A stretch of DNA of 41,569 nt from Kluyvera intermedia (GTDB lineage Bacteria; Pseudomonadota; Gammaproteobacteria; Enterobacterales; Enterobacteriaceae), in NCBI RefSeq assembly GCF_021440345.1, contig NZ_JAKCNS010000001.1:1-41569 (forward strand). Reading direction: 5' to 3'. The notes beneath the pieces were generated by a model. The model saw nothing but the letters and a program-made list of their open reading frames with translations, was not told where the DNA came from and did not search any database. Position numbers and translations under genes: made by a program. Each line of letters begins with the position of its first letter. Position 1 is the first letter of the stretch. Below are positions 9,626 through 18,461 of the stretch, in pieces.

Positions 9626-10897
9626 ATGAGGGGAAAGGCGATTTATTCTATTAAATGGGCCGGAGCAACGCTTCGGTCCTCGTTCTACGCCAGCGCGCTC
9701 AGCGCTGGCGTATTGCTGTGCGCCGCGCCCGCCCATGCGGACGACCGCTCACAGCTGCAATCCATTCAGGCTGATATCGCCGCCAAAGAGCGCGCGGTGC
9801 GCCAACAGCAACAACAGCGTTCTACTCTCCTCGCCCAGCTAAAAGCTCAAGAACAGGCTATCTCCGTCGCCGCGCGCCAACTGCGTGAAACGCAAAACTC
9901 GCTGGCACAGCTCAATGCACAGATTGCGGAAATGAACGCCTCTATCGCCAAGCTGGAAAAGCAGCGACAAATGCAGGAGCGTAACCTGGCCGCACAGCTC
10001 GACGCCGCGTTTCGCCAGGGCGAACACACCGGCATTCAGCTGATCCTCAGCGGTGAAGAGAGTCAGCGCGGGCAGCGCTTACAAGCCTATTTCGGCTATC
10101 TGAACCAGGCGCGTCAGGAGACCATCGCCGAGCTCAAAGAGACGCGCGAACAGGTTGCCGCGCAAAAAACCGAGCTTGAAGAGAAGCAGAGCCAACAGCA
10201 AACGCTGCTCTATGAACAACGCGCCCAGCAAACCAAGCTGGAGCAGGCGCGTAACGAACGTCAGAAGACCCTTTCCGGACTCGAATCCTCTATTCAGCAG
10301 GGCCAGCAGCAGCTAGGCGAACTGCGCGCCAACGAATCTCGTCTGCGTAACAGCATTGCGCGTGCGGAAGCCGCGGCGAAAGCCCGCGCCGAGCGTGAAG
10401 CCAAAGAGGCTGAAGCAGTACGTGGCCGCCAGCAAGAAGCCACCCGCAAAGGCACCACCTATAAACCGTCTGAAAGCGAACGTTCGTTGATGTCACGTAC
10501 CGGCGGTCTTGGCGCACCGCGCGGCCAGGCCTATTGGCCGGTTCGCGGCACCACGCTGCATCGTTATGGCGAACAGCTACAAGGTGAGCTACGTTGGAAG
10601 GGGATGGTGATTAGCGCTTCGGAAGGTACCGAGGTGAAAGCCATCGCCGACGGTCGCGTCATCCTTGCCGACTGGCTACAGGGCTACGGCCTGGTCGTGG
10701 TGGTTGAGCACGGTAAAGGCGATATGAGCCTGTATGGTTACAACCAGAGTGCGCTGGTGAGCGTGGGTACGCAGGTGCGTGCCGGGCAGCCGATTGCTCT
10801 GGTGGGCAACAGTGGCGGCCAGGGCCGGCCTTCACTCTATTTCGAAATTCGCCGCCAGGGTCAGGCGGTCAATCCACTACCGTGGTTGGGAAGATAA
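9626..10897 (+). CDS. envC: Murein hydrolase activator EnvC
   Basis: Periplasmic activator of the amidases AmiA and AmiB at the division septum, recruited through FtsEX. The 423-residue protein has a signal peptide (SFYASALSAGVLLCAAPAHA, cleavage near residue 38) and a long glutamine- and glutamate-rich coiled coil (about 40-280). Its C-terminal LytM domain has lost the zinc ligands: the usual HxH position reads SLYFEIRRQ, as in other EnvC proteins. The start codon lies 10 bp after the gpmM stop without a clear Shine-Dalgarno sequence, in the loop of a small hairpin (9621-9634), suggesting coupling to gpmM translation. Confidence 0.96.
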   Translation: MRGKAIYSIKWAGATLRSSFYASALSAGVLLCAAPAHADDRSQLQSIQADIAAKERAVRQQQQQRSTLLAQLKAQEQAISVAARQLRETQNSLAQLNAQIAEMNASIAKLEKQRQMQERNLAAQLDAAFRQGEHTGIQLILSGEESQRGQRLQAYFGYLNQARQETIAELKETREQVAAQKTELEEKQSQQQTLLYEQRAQQTKLEQARNERQKTLSGLESSIQQGQQQLGELRANESRLRNSIARAEAAAKARAEREAKEAEAVRGRQQEATRKGTTYKPSESERSLMSRTGGLGAPRGQAYWPVRGTTLHRYGEQLQGELRWKGMVISASEGTEVKAIADGRVILADWLQGYGLVVVVEHGKGDMSLYGYNQSALVSVGTQVRAGQPIALVGNSGGQGRPSLYFEIRRQGQAVNPLPWLGR

Positions 10898-10900
10898 GTT

Positions 10901-11830
10901 TTGCTTCAATTTCGCCAGTTCGTTCTTCTTAGTTCACTGGCATTAGCTGCACCAGGCTATGCCGGTAAACTCGCTATCGTTATCGATGATTTTGGCTATC
11001 GCCCACACCAGGAAAACCAGGTGTTGGCAATGCCGTCCGCTATTTCCGTCGCCGTTTTGCCCAATGCGCCTCACGCGCGTGAAATGGCCACCAAAGCCCA
11101 CAACAGCGGGCATGAAGTGCTGATTCACCTGCCGATGGCACCGCTTAGCAAACAGCCGCTGGAAAAAGATACTCTGCGTCCGGATATGAGCAGCGATGAA
11201 ATCGAGCGCATCATCCGTGAAGCCGTGGATAAAGTGCCGTATGCCGTAGGTCTTAATAACCATATGGGCAGCGCCATGACCTCCAGCCTGTTTGGCATGC
11301 AGAAAGTGATGCAGGCGCTGGGCCGCTACAATCTCTATTTCCTCGACAGCATGACGATTGGCAATAGCCAGGCCATGCGCGCGGCGAATGGTACCAGCGT
11401 GAAGGTCATTAAGCGTCGGGTATTCCTGGACGATACGCAAAACGAAGCGGATATCCGCGTTCAGTTCAACCGGGCTATCGATCTGGCGCGGCGCAACGGC
11501 TCGGCGATTGCGATTGGTCATCCGCACCCGACAACCGTGCGGGTACTGCAGCAGATGGTCTATAACCTGCCGTCAGATATCACGCTGGTTCGTCCGAGCA
11601 GTCTGCTCAACGAACCGCAGGTTGATACTTCAAGGCCTAACAGCGGTCTACCATCACAAGTCCAGCCAACCGCACCGCGTAACCCATTCCGCGGCGTTAA
11701 GCTCTGCAAACCGAAGAAACCGCTGGAGCCGGTCTACGCCAGCCGCTTCTTCAACGTATTAAGCGAGAGCATCACCCACAGCACGCTGGTGCAATATATG
11801 CAGCTGCAGTGGCAGGGGTGGCAGAGCTAG
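10901..11830 (+). CDS. yibQ: Divergent polysaccharide deacetylase-like periplasmic protein YibQ
   Basis: A 309-residue exported protein of the divergent polysaccharide deacetylase (DUF610) family; the function is not established. A signal peptide (FVLLSSLALAAPGYA) is followed by the motif KLAIVIDDFGYRP, where deacetylases bind metal, then HEVLIHLPMAP and AIAIGHPHPTTV. It starts with TTG at 10901, four bases after the envC stop; this start gives the N terminus seen in E. coli. Its place after envC hints at a cell-wall or division-related role, an inference only. The stop codon overlaps that of waaH. Confidence 0.9.
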   Translation: MLQFRQFVLLSSLALAAPGYAGKLAIVIDDFGYRPHQENQVLAMPSAISVAVLPNAPHAREMATKAHNSGHEVLIHLPMAPLSKQPLEKDTLRPDMSSDEIERIIREAVDKVPYAVGLNNHMGSAMTSSLFGMQKVMQALGRYNLYFLDSMTIGNSQAMRAANGTSVKVIKRRVFLDDTQNEADIRVQFNRAIDLARRNGSAIAIGHPHPTTVRVLQQMVYNLPSDITLVRPSSLLNEPQVDTSRPNSGLPSQVQPTAPRNPFRGVKLCKPKKPLEPVYASRFFNVLSESITHSTLVQYMQLQWQGWQS

Positions 11831-12864
11831 TCTTTCAGTCCCAAGGTGAGATGGGCCAGACGACGCGGGGTGAGTGATTTATCACGCATCTTGTTGAAGC
11901 GAATGGCCCACAGCATCACCTGATACGCCAGCTTCACGCTGCAAATGTTGCTGACCATCCGCTTAAACATGCCGGAAACTTCGGCCTCAGCGACCATGCG
12001 CTCGCGGATCTTCTGATCCGGCTCTTTGCGAATGCAGTGGCACACGCGCATCGCTTCGTAAATCACCTGCTGTTTAAACTCAGGATAAATCGGAATACGC
12101 CCAGCGTAGTCGCGATTCATCTTGTCGAGCAGACGGGTAATTTTGATGTAGTGACGCTGATAGGCGAGGTTTTTAAGCCCGGTACGCGGCAGGCGGCTAA
12201 CCGATGCGCCGTGCAGGAAGTATTTGTACAGCGGCACTTCGGTATAACGCGCACGTTTGGCGTTAAACATAAATTCGGTTGACCAGATGATATCCTGGTG
12301 ATGCAGGCCTGGAATAAAGCTCAGCCCTGCGTCGACGATGGTTTGATGACGATAAACCCCCATCCACACCACGTGACGCCAGCGGCGGCTTGCCAACCCC
12401 TTGCGCAGCCAGTCTGGCCCGGTCATCACCTCGGTCGAGCGAATGCGTTCAGGAGGAATCGAGGCCCAGGTTTTCCCCGTTTCAGCAATGCACCAGTCGG
12501 CGTTGCACTGCGCGACGTCCAGATTGTCCGTCAGCGCCATATTCATCAGCGTTTCGTACATTTCCGGATAGGCAAGATCATCGCCATCAACGTAAGCAAT
12601 GTACTCCCCCTTCGCTGTCTCCATCCCGGTATTTCGCGCCGCGGAAACACCCGCATTACGCTGGTGCAGCAGATGGACATGCGGATAGCGATCCACATAC
12701 GCCTGGGCAAGCTCTGCCGAGTTATCCGTCGAGCCATCGTTAACGATGATTATCTCGATATTCTTCCAGGTTTGCGCAATCAGCGAGTCCATACAGGCAA
12801 TAAACGGCTCGCCCGTATTGTAAAGCGGCATAATGACGCTCAGGAGACCGGGGGTGTAGGTCAT
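11827..12864 (-). CDS. waaH: LPS core glycosyltransferase WaaH (YibD)
   Basis: GT2-family enzyme. In E. coli WaaH adds glucuronic acid to heptose III of the inner core under low phosphate. The 345-residue protein has the GT-A N terminus LSVIMPLYNTGEPFIACMDS, the nucleotide region IIIVNDGSTDNSAEL and the DxD-like AYVDGDDLAYPEMYE near residue 90. WRHVVWMGVYR and LHHQDIIWSTEF match E. coli WaaH. I chose ATG at 12864, preceded by GCAGGA, over the TTG at 12879. Heptose III is supplied by waaQ in this window, so the acceptor should exist. No good Pho box was found upstream. Confidence 0.88.
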   Translation of the reverse strand: MTYTPGLLSVIMPLYNTGEPFIACMDSLIAQTWKNIEIIIVNDGSTDNSAELAQAYVDRYPHVHLLHQRNAGVSAARNTGMETAKGEYIAYVDGDDLAYPEMYETLMNMALTDNLDVAQCNADWCIAETGKTWASIPPERIRSTEVMTGPDWLRKGLASRRWRHVVWMGVYRHQTIVDAGLSFIPGLHHQDIIWSTEFMFNAKRARYTEVPLYKYFLHGASVSRLPRTGLKNLAYQRHYIKITRLLDKMNRDYAGRIPIYPEFKQQVIYEAMRVCHCIRKEPDQKIRERMVAEAEVSGMFKRMVSNICSVKLAYQVMLWAIRFNKMRDKSLTPRRLAHLTLGLKD

Positions 12865-12960
12865 ATAAAATCCTGCCAAACAGTATAATTAACGGCAATA
12901 TTTAACATATTGGAGGGTAAAAGGTCAGCGAAAGTTATTGCTGTCTTTTACGCGATAGGG

Positions 12961-13003
12961 CAAAAAAATCCCCGGATATTTAACGCTATTAAACATCCGG
13001 GGA
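12961..13003 (-). terminator. Rho-independent terminator of kbl-tdh
   Basis: On the minus strand, TCCCCGGAT pairs with ATCCGGGGA, and inner TTTAA/TTAAA pairing lengthens the stem. A run of seven T follows at 12968-12962. It lies about 30 bp after the tdh stop. Confidence 0.88.
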
Positions 13004-13033
13004 CAACATACACTTACCAGTAGGTTTGGACGA

Positions 13034-14059
13034 TTAATCCCAGCTCAGCACCACTTTGCCGGACTGACCGGAACGCATGGCGTCGAAGCCCTTCTGGAAA
13101 TCGTCAATGCTGAAACGGTGGGTGATGATCGGGGAAAGATCCAGACCAGACTGAATCAGTGCCGCCATCTTGTACCAGGTTTCAAACATTTCACGACCGT
13201 AGATACCTTTAATAAACAGACCCTTAAAGATAACTTTAGTCCAGTCGATCGACATATCCGACGGTGGAATACCCAGCATCGCAATACGGCCACCGTGGTT
13301 CATGGTGTCGAGCATTGTGCGGAACGCCGGTGGCGCACCGGACATTTCCAGACCCACGTCGAAGCCTTCGGTCATGCCCAGTTCAGCCATCACGTCGTTG
13401 AGGTTTTCTTTCGACACGTTGACCGCGCGGGTTACGCCCATTTTGCGCGCCAGCTCCAGGCGGTATTCGTTGACGTCGGTGATCACCACGTTACGTGCGC
13501 CAACGTGTTTGGCTACTGCCGCCGCCATCACACCAATTGGGCCAGCCCCTGACACCAGCACATCTTCACCGACGAGGTCGAAAGAGAGCGCGGTATGCAC
13601 GGCGTTGCCAAACGGGTCGAAGATTGAAGCCAGTTCATCGGAGATATTGTCCGGGATTTTGAAGGCGTTGAAGGCCGGGATCACCAGATACTCCGCAAAA
13701 CAACCCTCACGGTTTACGCCAACACCAATGGTATTACGGCACAGGTGCGTACGGCCGCCACGGCAGTTACGACAGTGCCCACAGGTGATGTGGCCTTCGC
13801 CAGAAACGCGATCGCCCAGCTTAAAACCGCGCACTTCCTGGCCAATACCGACGATTTCACCTACGTATTCATGACCCACCACCATCGGGACCGGAATGGT
13901 TTTCTGCGACCATTCATCCCAGTTGTAGATATGCACGTCGGTGCCGCAAATTGCGGTTTTGCGGATCTTAATCAGCAGGTCATTATGGCCCAGTTCCGGT
14001 TCCGGAACGTCGGTCATCCAGATGCCTTCTTCTGCTTTCAGTTTAGATAACGCTTTCAT
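13034..14059 (-). CDS. tdh: L-threonine 3-dehydrogenase
   Basis: Zinc- and NAD+-dependent oxidation of threonine to 2-amino-3-ketobutyrate, the first step of threonine degradation to glycine. It is a 341-residue medium-chain dehydrogenase with [13 protein letters not shown] (catalytic zinc cysteine near residue 38), [12 protein letters not shown], four structural-zinc cysteines in [15 protein letters not shown], and the Rossmann motif [15 protein letters not shown]. It follows kbl by nine bases, so the unstable product passes to the co-expressed ligase. A strong terminator follows. Confidence 0.97.
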   Translation of the reverse strand: MKALSKLKAEEGIWMTDVPEPELGHNDLLIKIRKTAICGTDVHIYNWDEWSQKTIPVPMVVGHEYVGEIVGIGQEVRGFKLGDRVSGEGHITCGHCRNCRGGRTHLCRNTIGVGVNREGCFAEYLVIPAFNAFKIPDNISDELASIFDPFGNAVHTALSFDLVGEDVLVSGAGPIGVMAAAVAKHVGARNVVITDVNEYRLELARKMGVTRAVNVSKENLNDVMAELGMTEGFDVGLEMSGAPPAFRTMLDTMNHGGRIAMLGIPPSDMSIDWTKVIFKGLFIKGIYGREMFETWYKMAALIQSGLDLSPIITHRFSIDDFQKGFDAMRSGQSGKVVLSWD

Positions 14060-14068
14060 CTCACACCC

Positions 14069-15265
14069 TTAGGCAATGACGCCCAGTTGTTTACCGATGC
14101 GGGTAAAGGCTGCCACCGCACGTTCAATTTGTTCCGTCGTATGCGCCGCCGACATCTGGGTGCGAATACGCGCCTGACCTTTTGGTACCACCGGGAAGAA
14201 GAACCCGGTCACGTAGATCCCTTCTTTTTGCAATTCACGCGCAAAGTTCTGTGCGATCACCGCGTCGCCCAGCATCACCGGGATGATTGCGTGGTCGGCA
14301 CCCGCGAGGGTAAAGCCCGCTGCGCTCATTTTTTCGCGGAACAGACGCGCATTGGCCCACAGCTTATCGCGCAGCTCGCTGCCCTCTTCCACCATCTCCA
14401 GCACTTTAATGGAGGCGGCAACAATCGCCGGAGCCAGCGAGTTGGAGAACAGGTACGGGCGGGAGCGCTGACGCAGCCACTCAACCACCTCTTTGCGCGC
14501 GGCGGTATAGCCGCCTGACGCGCCGCCCAGGGCTTTGCCCAGGGTACCGGTGATGATGTCCACGCGGCCCATCACTTCGCAGTATTCATGTGAACCGCGA
14601 CCGTTTTCACCAACGAAACCGACAGCGTGAGAATCATCGACCATCACCAGCGCGTCGTATTTGTCCGCCAGATCACATACACCTTTCAGGTTGGCGATAA
14701 CGCCGTCCATGGAGAAGACGCCGTCGGTGGCGATCAACACGTGGCGCGCACCAGCTTCACGCGCTTCTTTCAGGCGGGCTTCCAGTTCTTGCATGTCGTT
14801 GTTGGCGTAGCGGAAACGCTTCGCTTTGCACAGACGCACGCCATCGATGATCGAAGCATGGTTCAGGGCATCGGAGATAATGGCGTCTTCAGCGCCGAGC
14901 AGCGTTTCAAACAGACCGCCGTTGGCATCGAAACAAGAGGAGTACAGGATGGCATCTTCCATGCCGAGGAAACCGGCCAGCTTCTGCTCCAGCGCTTTAT
15001 GGCTGTCCTGGGTACCGCAGATGAAGCGGACGGAAGCCATACCAAAGCCGTGGCTGTCCATACCCGCTTTCGCCGCCTTAATCAGTTCAGGATGGTTCGC
15101 CAGGCCAAGGTAGTTGTTGGCGCAGAAGTTGATCACGTGACTACCGTCACCGACCGTGATATCCGCCTGCTGAGCGGAAGTAATGATACGTTCTTCTTTG
15201 AACAGACCCTCGGCACGCGCGGTCTCCAGGTCGTTCGTTAACTGTTTGTAGAAATCACCACGCAT
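14069..15265 (-). CDS. kbl: 2-Amino-3-ketobutyrate CoA ligase (glycine C-acetyltransferase)
   Basis: PLP enzyme cleaving 2-amino-3-ketobutyrate with CoA into glycine and acetyl-CoA. The 398-residue length equals E. coli Kbl. Alpha-oxoamine synthase motifs are [29 protein letters not shown] and the PLP lysine in [18 protein letters not shown]. The start at 15265 is preceded by GGAGAG. It is the first gene of kbl-tdh, which in E. coli is controlled by Lrp and leucine; no Lrp site was identified here. The htrL (yibB) gene that E. coli carries between kbl and hldD is absent. Confidence 0.97.
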   Translation of the reverse strand: MRGDFYKQLTNDLETARAEGLFKEERIITSAQQADITVGDGSHVINFCANNYLGLANHPELIKAAKAGMDSHGFGMASVRFICGTQDSHKALEQKLAGFLGMEDAILYSSCFDANGGLFETLLGAEDAIISDALNHASIIDGVRLCKAKRFRYANNDMQELEARLKEAREAGARHVLIATDGVFSMDGVIANLKGVCDLADKYDALVMVDDSHAVGFVGENGRGSHEYCEVMGRVDIITGTLGKALGGASGGYTAARKEVVEWLRQRSRPYLFSNSLAPAIVAASIKVLEMVEEGSELRDKLWANARLFREKMSAAGFTLAGADHAIIPVMLGDAVIAQNFARELQKEGIYVTGFFFPVVPKGQARIRTQMSAAHTTEQIERAVAAFTRIGKQLGVIA

Positions 15266-15416
15266 TGCAACTCTCCAGATTCGGTAAAATTTGGCACATA
15301 TTACCCAAAGCTATACGCTGATACGAGATGATGCATGTCTGAATGAATTATTTGCAGCATAAATCACGTGGCTTAAGCTCTCCTTATGGTGAAAGGCTGA
15401 AGGCTTAGCAATGTGA

Positions 15417-15425
15417 TGATATGAT
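15417..15425 (+). promoter_or_regulatory. Extended -10 promoter candidate for hldD-waaF-waaC-waaL
   Basis: TGATATGAT is an extended -10 (TGN plus TATGAT, five of six). CTGAAG 17 bp upstream (15397-15402) is a poor -35. The predicted start near 15432 leaves a leader of about 50 nt. E. coli hldD also has heat-shock promoters; no convincing sigma-32 match was seen here. Confidence 0.45.
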
Positions 15426-15439
15426 AAGAGGTATTAGCG

Positions 15440-15456
15440 CCCTGGATAGTCCAGGG
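15440..15456 (+). promoter_or_regulatory. Perfect hairpin in the hldD leader
   Basis: CCCTGGA at 15440-15446 pairs with TCCAGGG at 15450-15456 around TAG, 25 bp before the hldD ATG. There is no T run, so it is not a terminator. It could be a 5' mRNA-stabilising stem or a protein-binding dyad. Confidence 0.45.
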
Positions 15457-15481
15457 TCCTCACATTTCAAAGGTTACAGTT

Positions 15482-16414
15482 ATGATCATCGTTACCGGCG
15501 GCGCTGGCTTCATCGGCAGCAACATCGTGAAAGCGCTCAATGACAAAGGCATCACCGATATTCTGGTGGTGGATAACCTGAAAGACGGCACCAAGTTCGT
15601 CAACCTGGTCGATCTGGATATCACCGATTATATGGATAAAGAAGATTTTCTAATCCAGATTATGGCCGGTGAAGAGTTCGGCGACATCGAAGCCGTGTTC
15701 CACGAAGGCGCTTGCTCCTCCACCACCGAGTGGGATGGTAAGTACGTGATGGATAACAACTATCAGTACTCCAAAGAGCTGCTGCACTACTGCCTGGAGC
15801 GTGAAATTCCGTTCCTGTATGCCTCTTCCGCTGCCACCTACGGCGGCCGCACCAGCGACTTTATTGAGTCCCGCGAATTTGAAAAACCGCTGAACGTTTA
15901 CGGCTACTCCAAATTCCTGTTTGACGAATACGTCCGCCGCATCATGCCAGAAGTGGATTCCCCAATCGTTGGCTTCCGTTACTTCAACGTCTATGGCCCG
16001 CGCGAAGGCCATAAAGGCAGCATGGCGAGCGTGGCTTTCCACCTCAACACGCAGTTGAACAATGGCGAAAGTCCGAAACTGTTCGAAGGCAGCGATGGCT
16101 TCAAGCGTGATTTCGTCTACGTGGGTGATGTCGCTGCGGTGAATCTGTGGTTCTGGGAAAACAGCGTATCCGGTATCTTCAACCTCGGTACCGGCCGTGC
16201 AGAATCCTTCCAGGCCGTGGCTGACGCGACGCTGGCGTACCACAAAAAAGGCAGCATTGAGTACATTCCATTCCCGGATAAACTCAAAGGCCGCTACCAG
16301 GCGTTTACTCAGGCCGATCTGACTAACCTGCGTGCCGCAGGCTACGATAAGCCATTCAAGACCGTCGCCGAAGGCGTAACGGAATATATGGCCTGGTTGA
16401 ACCGCGACGCGTAA
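15482..16414 (+). CDS. hldD: ADP-L-glycero-D-manno-heptose 6-epimerase HldD
   Basis: Last step of ADP-heptose synthesis, giving the sugar donor used by WaaC, WaaF and WaaQ. It is a 310-residue extended short-chain dehydrogenase. The N-terminal NADP motif is [16 protein letters not shown], the active-site YxxxK is in [14 protein letters not shown] near residue 140, and SSAATYGGR supplies the serine/threonine. It heads hldD-waaF-waaC-waaL, with only nine bases before waaF. Confidence 0.97.
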   Translation: MIIVTGGAGFIGSNIVKALNDKGITDILVVDNLKDGTKFVNLVDLDITDYMDKEDFLIQIMAGEEFGDIEAVFHEGACSSTTEWDGKYVMDNNYQYSKELLHYCLEREIPFLYASSAATYGGRTSDFIESREFEKPLNVYGYSKFLFDEYVRRIMPEVDSPIVGFRYFNVYGPREGHKGSMASVAFHLNTQLNNGESPKLFEGSDGFKRDFVYVGDVAAVNLWFWENSVSGIFNLGTGRAESFQAVADATLAYHKKGSIEYIPFPDKLKGRYQAFTQADLTNLRAAGYDKPFKTVAEGVTEYMAWLNRDA

Positions 16415-16423
16415 GAAGTCAGC

Positions 16424-17470
16424 ATGAAAATACTGGTGGTCGGCCCGTCATGGGTGGGCGACATGATGATGTCGCAAAGTCTCTATCGCACGCTCAAGGC
16501 GCGCTTTCCCCAGGCGATAATCGATGTGATGGCACCCGCGTGGTGCCGTCCGTTGTTATCACGTATGCCGGAAGTCAACGATGCGATCGCCATGCCTCTT
16601 GGGCACGGCGCGCTGGAAATTGGCGAACGGCGCAAACTCGGCCATAGCCTGCGCGAGCGGCGCTATGACCGAGCCTACGTCCTGCCTAACTCCTTTAAAT
16701 CAGCGCTGGTACCATTCTTTGCCGGCATTCCGCTGCGTACCGGTTGGCGCGGAGAAATGCGCTACGGTCTGTTGAACGACGCTCGGGTGCTGGACAAAGA
16801 CGCCTGGCCGTTGATGGTCGAGCGCTACGTGGCGCTGGCCTACGATAAAGGCGTGATGCGCTGCGCCAAAGATCTGCCGCAGCCGCTGCTGTGGCCGCAG
16901 CTACAGGTCAACGACGGCGAAAAATCCCTCACCTGCAATGCGTTCTCTCTGTCAAACGATCGCCCAATGATTGGCTTCTGCCCAGGCGCTGAATTTGGTC
17001 CGGCCAAACGCTGGCCGCATTATCACTACGCCGCGCTGGCGAAACAGCTGATTGATGAGGGCAACCAGATTGTTCTTTTCGGCTCCGCGAAAGATAACGA
17101 TGCGGGCAATGAGATCATCGCCGCACTGAGCGAAGAACAGAAAGCCTGGTGCCGCAATCTGGCCGGGGAAACCCAGCTAGAGCAGGCGGTGATTCTGCTG
17201 GCTGCCTGTAAAGCCGTGGTCACTAACGACTCCGGCCTGATGCACGTCGCCGCCGCGCTGAACCGCCCTCTGGTGGCGCTGTATGGCCCAAGCAGCCCGG
17301 ACTTTACCCCGCCGCTGTCGAATAAGGCGCGCGTCATCCGCCTTATCACCGGCTATCATAAAGTACGTAAAGGCGATTCCGCTCAGGGCTATCACCAGAG
17401 CCTTATCGACATCACCCCAGGCCGCGTGCTGGAAGAGCTTAATGCTCTTATGTCGAGTGAGGAAGTCTGA
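16424..17470 (+). CDS. waaF: ADP-heptose:LPS heptosyltransferase II WaaF
   Basis: GT9 enzyme at the cytoplasmic face of the inner membrane, adding heptose II to heptose I of the inner core. The 348-residue protein begins MKILVVGPSWVGDMMMSQSL. In its C-terminal half it shows GFCPGAEFGPAKRWP and the donor-site motif NDSGLMHVAAALNRPLVALY, followed by GPSSPDFTPP. It is followed by waaC after three bases. Confidence 0.96.
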   Translation: MKILVVGPSWVGDMMMSQSLYRTLKARFPQAIIDVMAPAWCRPLLSRMPEVNDAIAMPLGHGALEIGERRKLGHSLRERRYDRAYVLPNSFKSALVPFFAGIPLRTGWRGEMRYGLLNDARVLDKDAWPLMVERYVALAYDKGVMRCAKDLPQPLLWPQLQVNDGEKSLTCNAFSLSNDRPMIGFCPGAEFGPAKRWPHYHYAALAKQLIDEGNQIVLFGSAKDNDAGNEIIAALSEEQKAWCRNLAGETQLEQAVILLAACKAVVTNDSGLMHVAAALNRPLVALYGPSSPDFTPPLSNKARVIRLITGYHKVRKGDSAQGYHQSLIDITPGRVLEELNALMSSEEV

Positions 17471-17473
17471 CGC

Positions 17474-18439
17474 ATGCGGGTTCTGATTGTTAAAACCTCT
17501 TCTATGGGCGATGTCCTGCATACGCTGCCGGCACTAACCGATGCGATGCGCGCCATTCCCGGCATTCGTTTTGATTGGGTGGTGGAAGAAGGCTTCGCGC
17601 AAATTCCCTCCTGGCATGAAGCCGTAGACCGCGTCATCCCGGTGGCGATTCGTCGCTGGCGCAAGGCGTGGTTTTCCGCACCGATTAAAGCCGAACGTAA
17701 AGCCTTTCGCGATGCAGTACAGTCGGTGAAATACGACGCCATCATCGATGCCCAGGGGCTGGTCAAAAGCGCTGCACTAGTCACCCGATTAGCGCACGGC
17801 ATCAAGCATGGCATGGATTGGCAGACCGCCCGCGAACCGCTGGCCAGTCTGTTCTACAACCGTCGCCACCATATTGCTAAGCAACAGCACGCCGTTGAAC
17901 GTACCCGTGAGCTGTTTGCTAAAAGCCTGGGATACGCCAAACCTGAATCACAGGGTGATTATGCCATCGCACAGCATTTCCTCAGCGAGAGCACACCCGA
18001 TGGCACGCCTTACTGTGTCTTCCTGCATGCCACCACCCGTGATGATAAGCATTGGCCGGAAAGCCATTGGCGCGAATTGATTGGTCTATTGCAGGAAAGT
18101 GGTCTGCGCATCAAGCTGCCGTGGGGAGCTCCTCATGAAGAAGCCAGAGCACAGCGTTTAGCTCAAGGGTTTGATTATGTTGACGTGCTGCCGCGACTGA
18201 GCCTTGAGAAAATCGCGCACGTGTTGGCAGAAGCGAAATTTGTTGTTTCGGTGGATACCGGGTTAAGTCATTTAACTGCGGCGTTGGATCGCCCGAATAT
18301 CACGCTGTATGGACCAACCGACCCGGGATTGATTGGCGGGTATGGGAAGAATCAGGTCGCGTGCTGTTCAGAATCAAAAGATTTATCCGACCTCAACGCG
18401 CCCGTTGTTATTCGCGAGCTGCACAAGATTATGCATTAG
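17474..18439 (+). CDS. waaC: ADP-heptose:LPS heptosyltransferase I WaaC
   Basis: GT9 enzyme that transfers the first heptose onto Kdo2-lipid A. Its 321 residues include MRVLIVKTSSMGDVLHTLPA with the catalytic aspartate region, and WVVEEGFAQIP. The phosphate/donor loop VDTGLSHLTAALDRPNITLY is followed by GPTDPGLIGGYG. Neighbours waaF and waaL are on the same transcript. Confidence 0.96.
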   Translation: MRVLIVKTSSMGDVLHTLPALTDAMRAIPGIRFDWVVEEGFAQIPSWHEAVDRVIPVAIRRWRKAWFSAPIKAERKAFRDAVQSVKYDAIIDAQGLVKSAALVTRLAHGIKHGMDWQTAREPLASLFYNRRHHIAKQQHAVERTRELFAKSLGYAKPESQGDYAIAQHFLSESTPDGTPYCVFLHATTRDDKHWPESHWRELIGLLQESGLRIKLPWGAPHEEARAQRLAQGFDYVDVLPRLSLEKIAHVLAEAKFVVSVDTGLSHLTAALDRPNITLYGPTDPGLIGGYGKNQVACCSESKDLSDLNAPVVIRELHKIMH

Positions 18440-18461
18440 TAGTTCTTATTAAGGTATGTTA

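Noticed and set aside
12880-12960. Pho box upstream of waaH
   Set aside because: E. coli waaH is phosphate-regulated, but no pair of CTGTCA-like repeats at the right spacing was found here.
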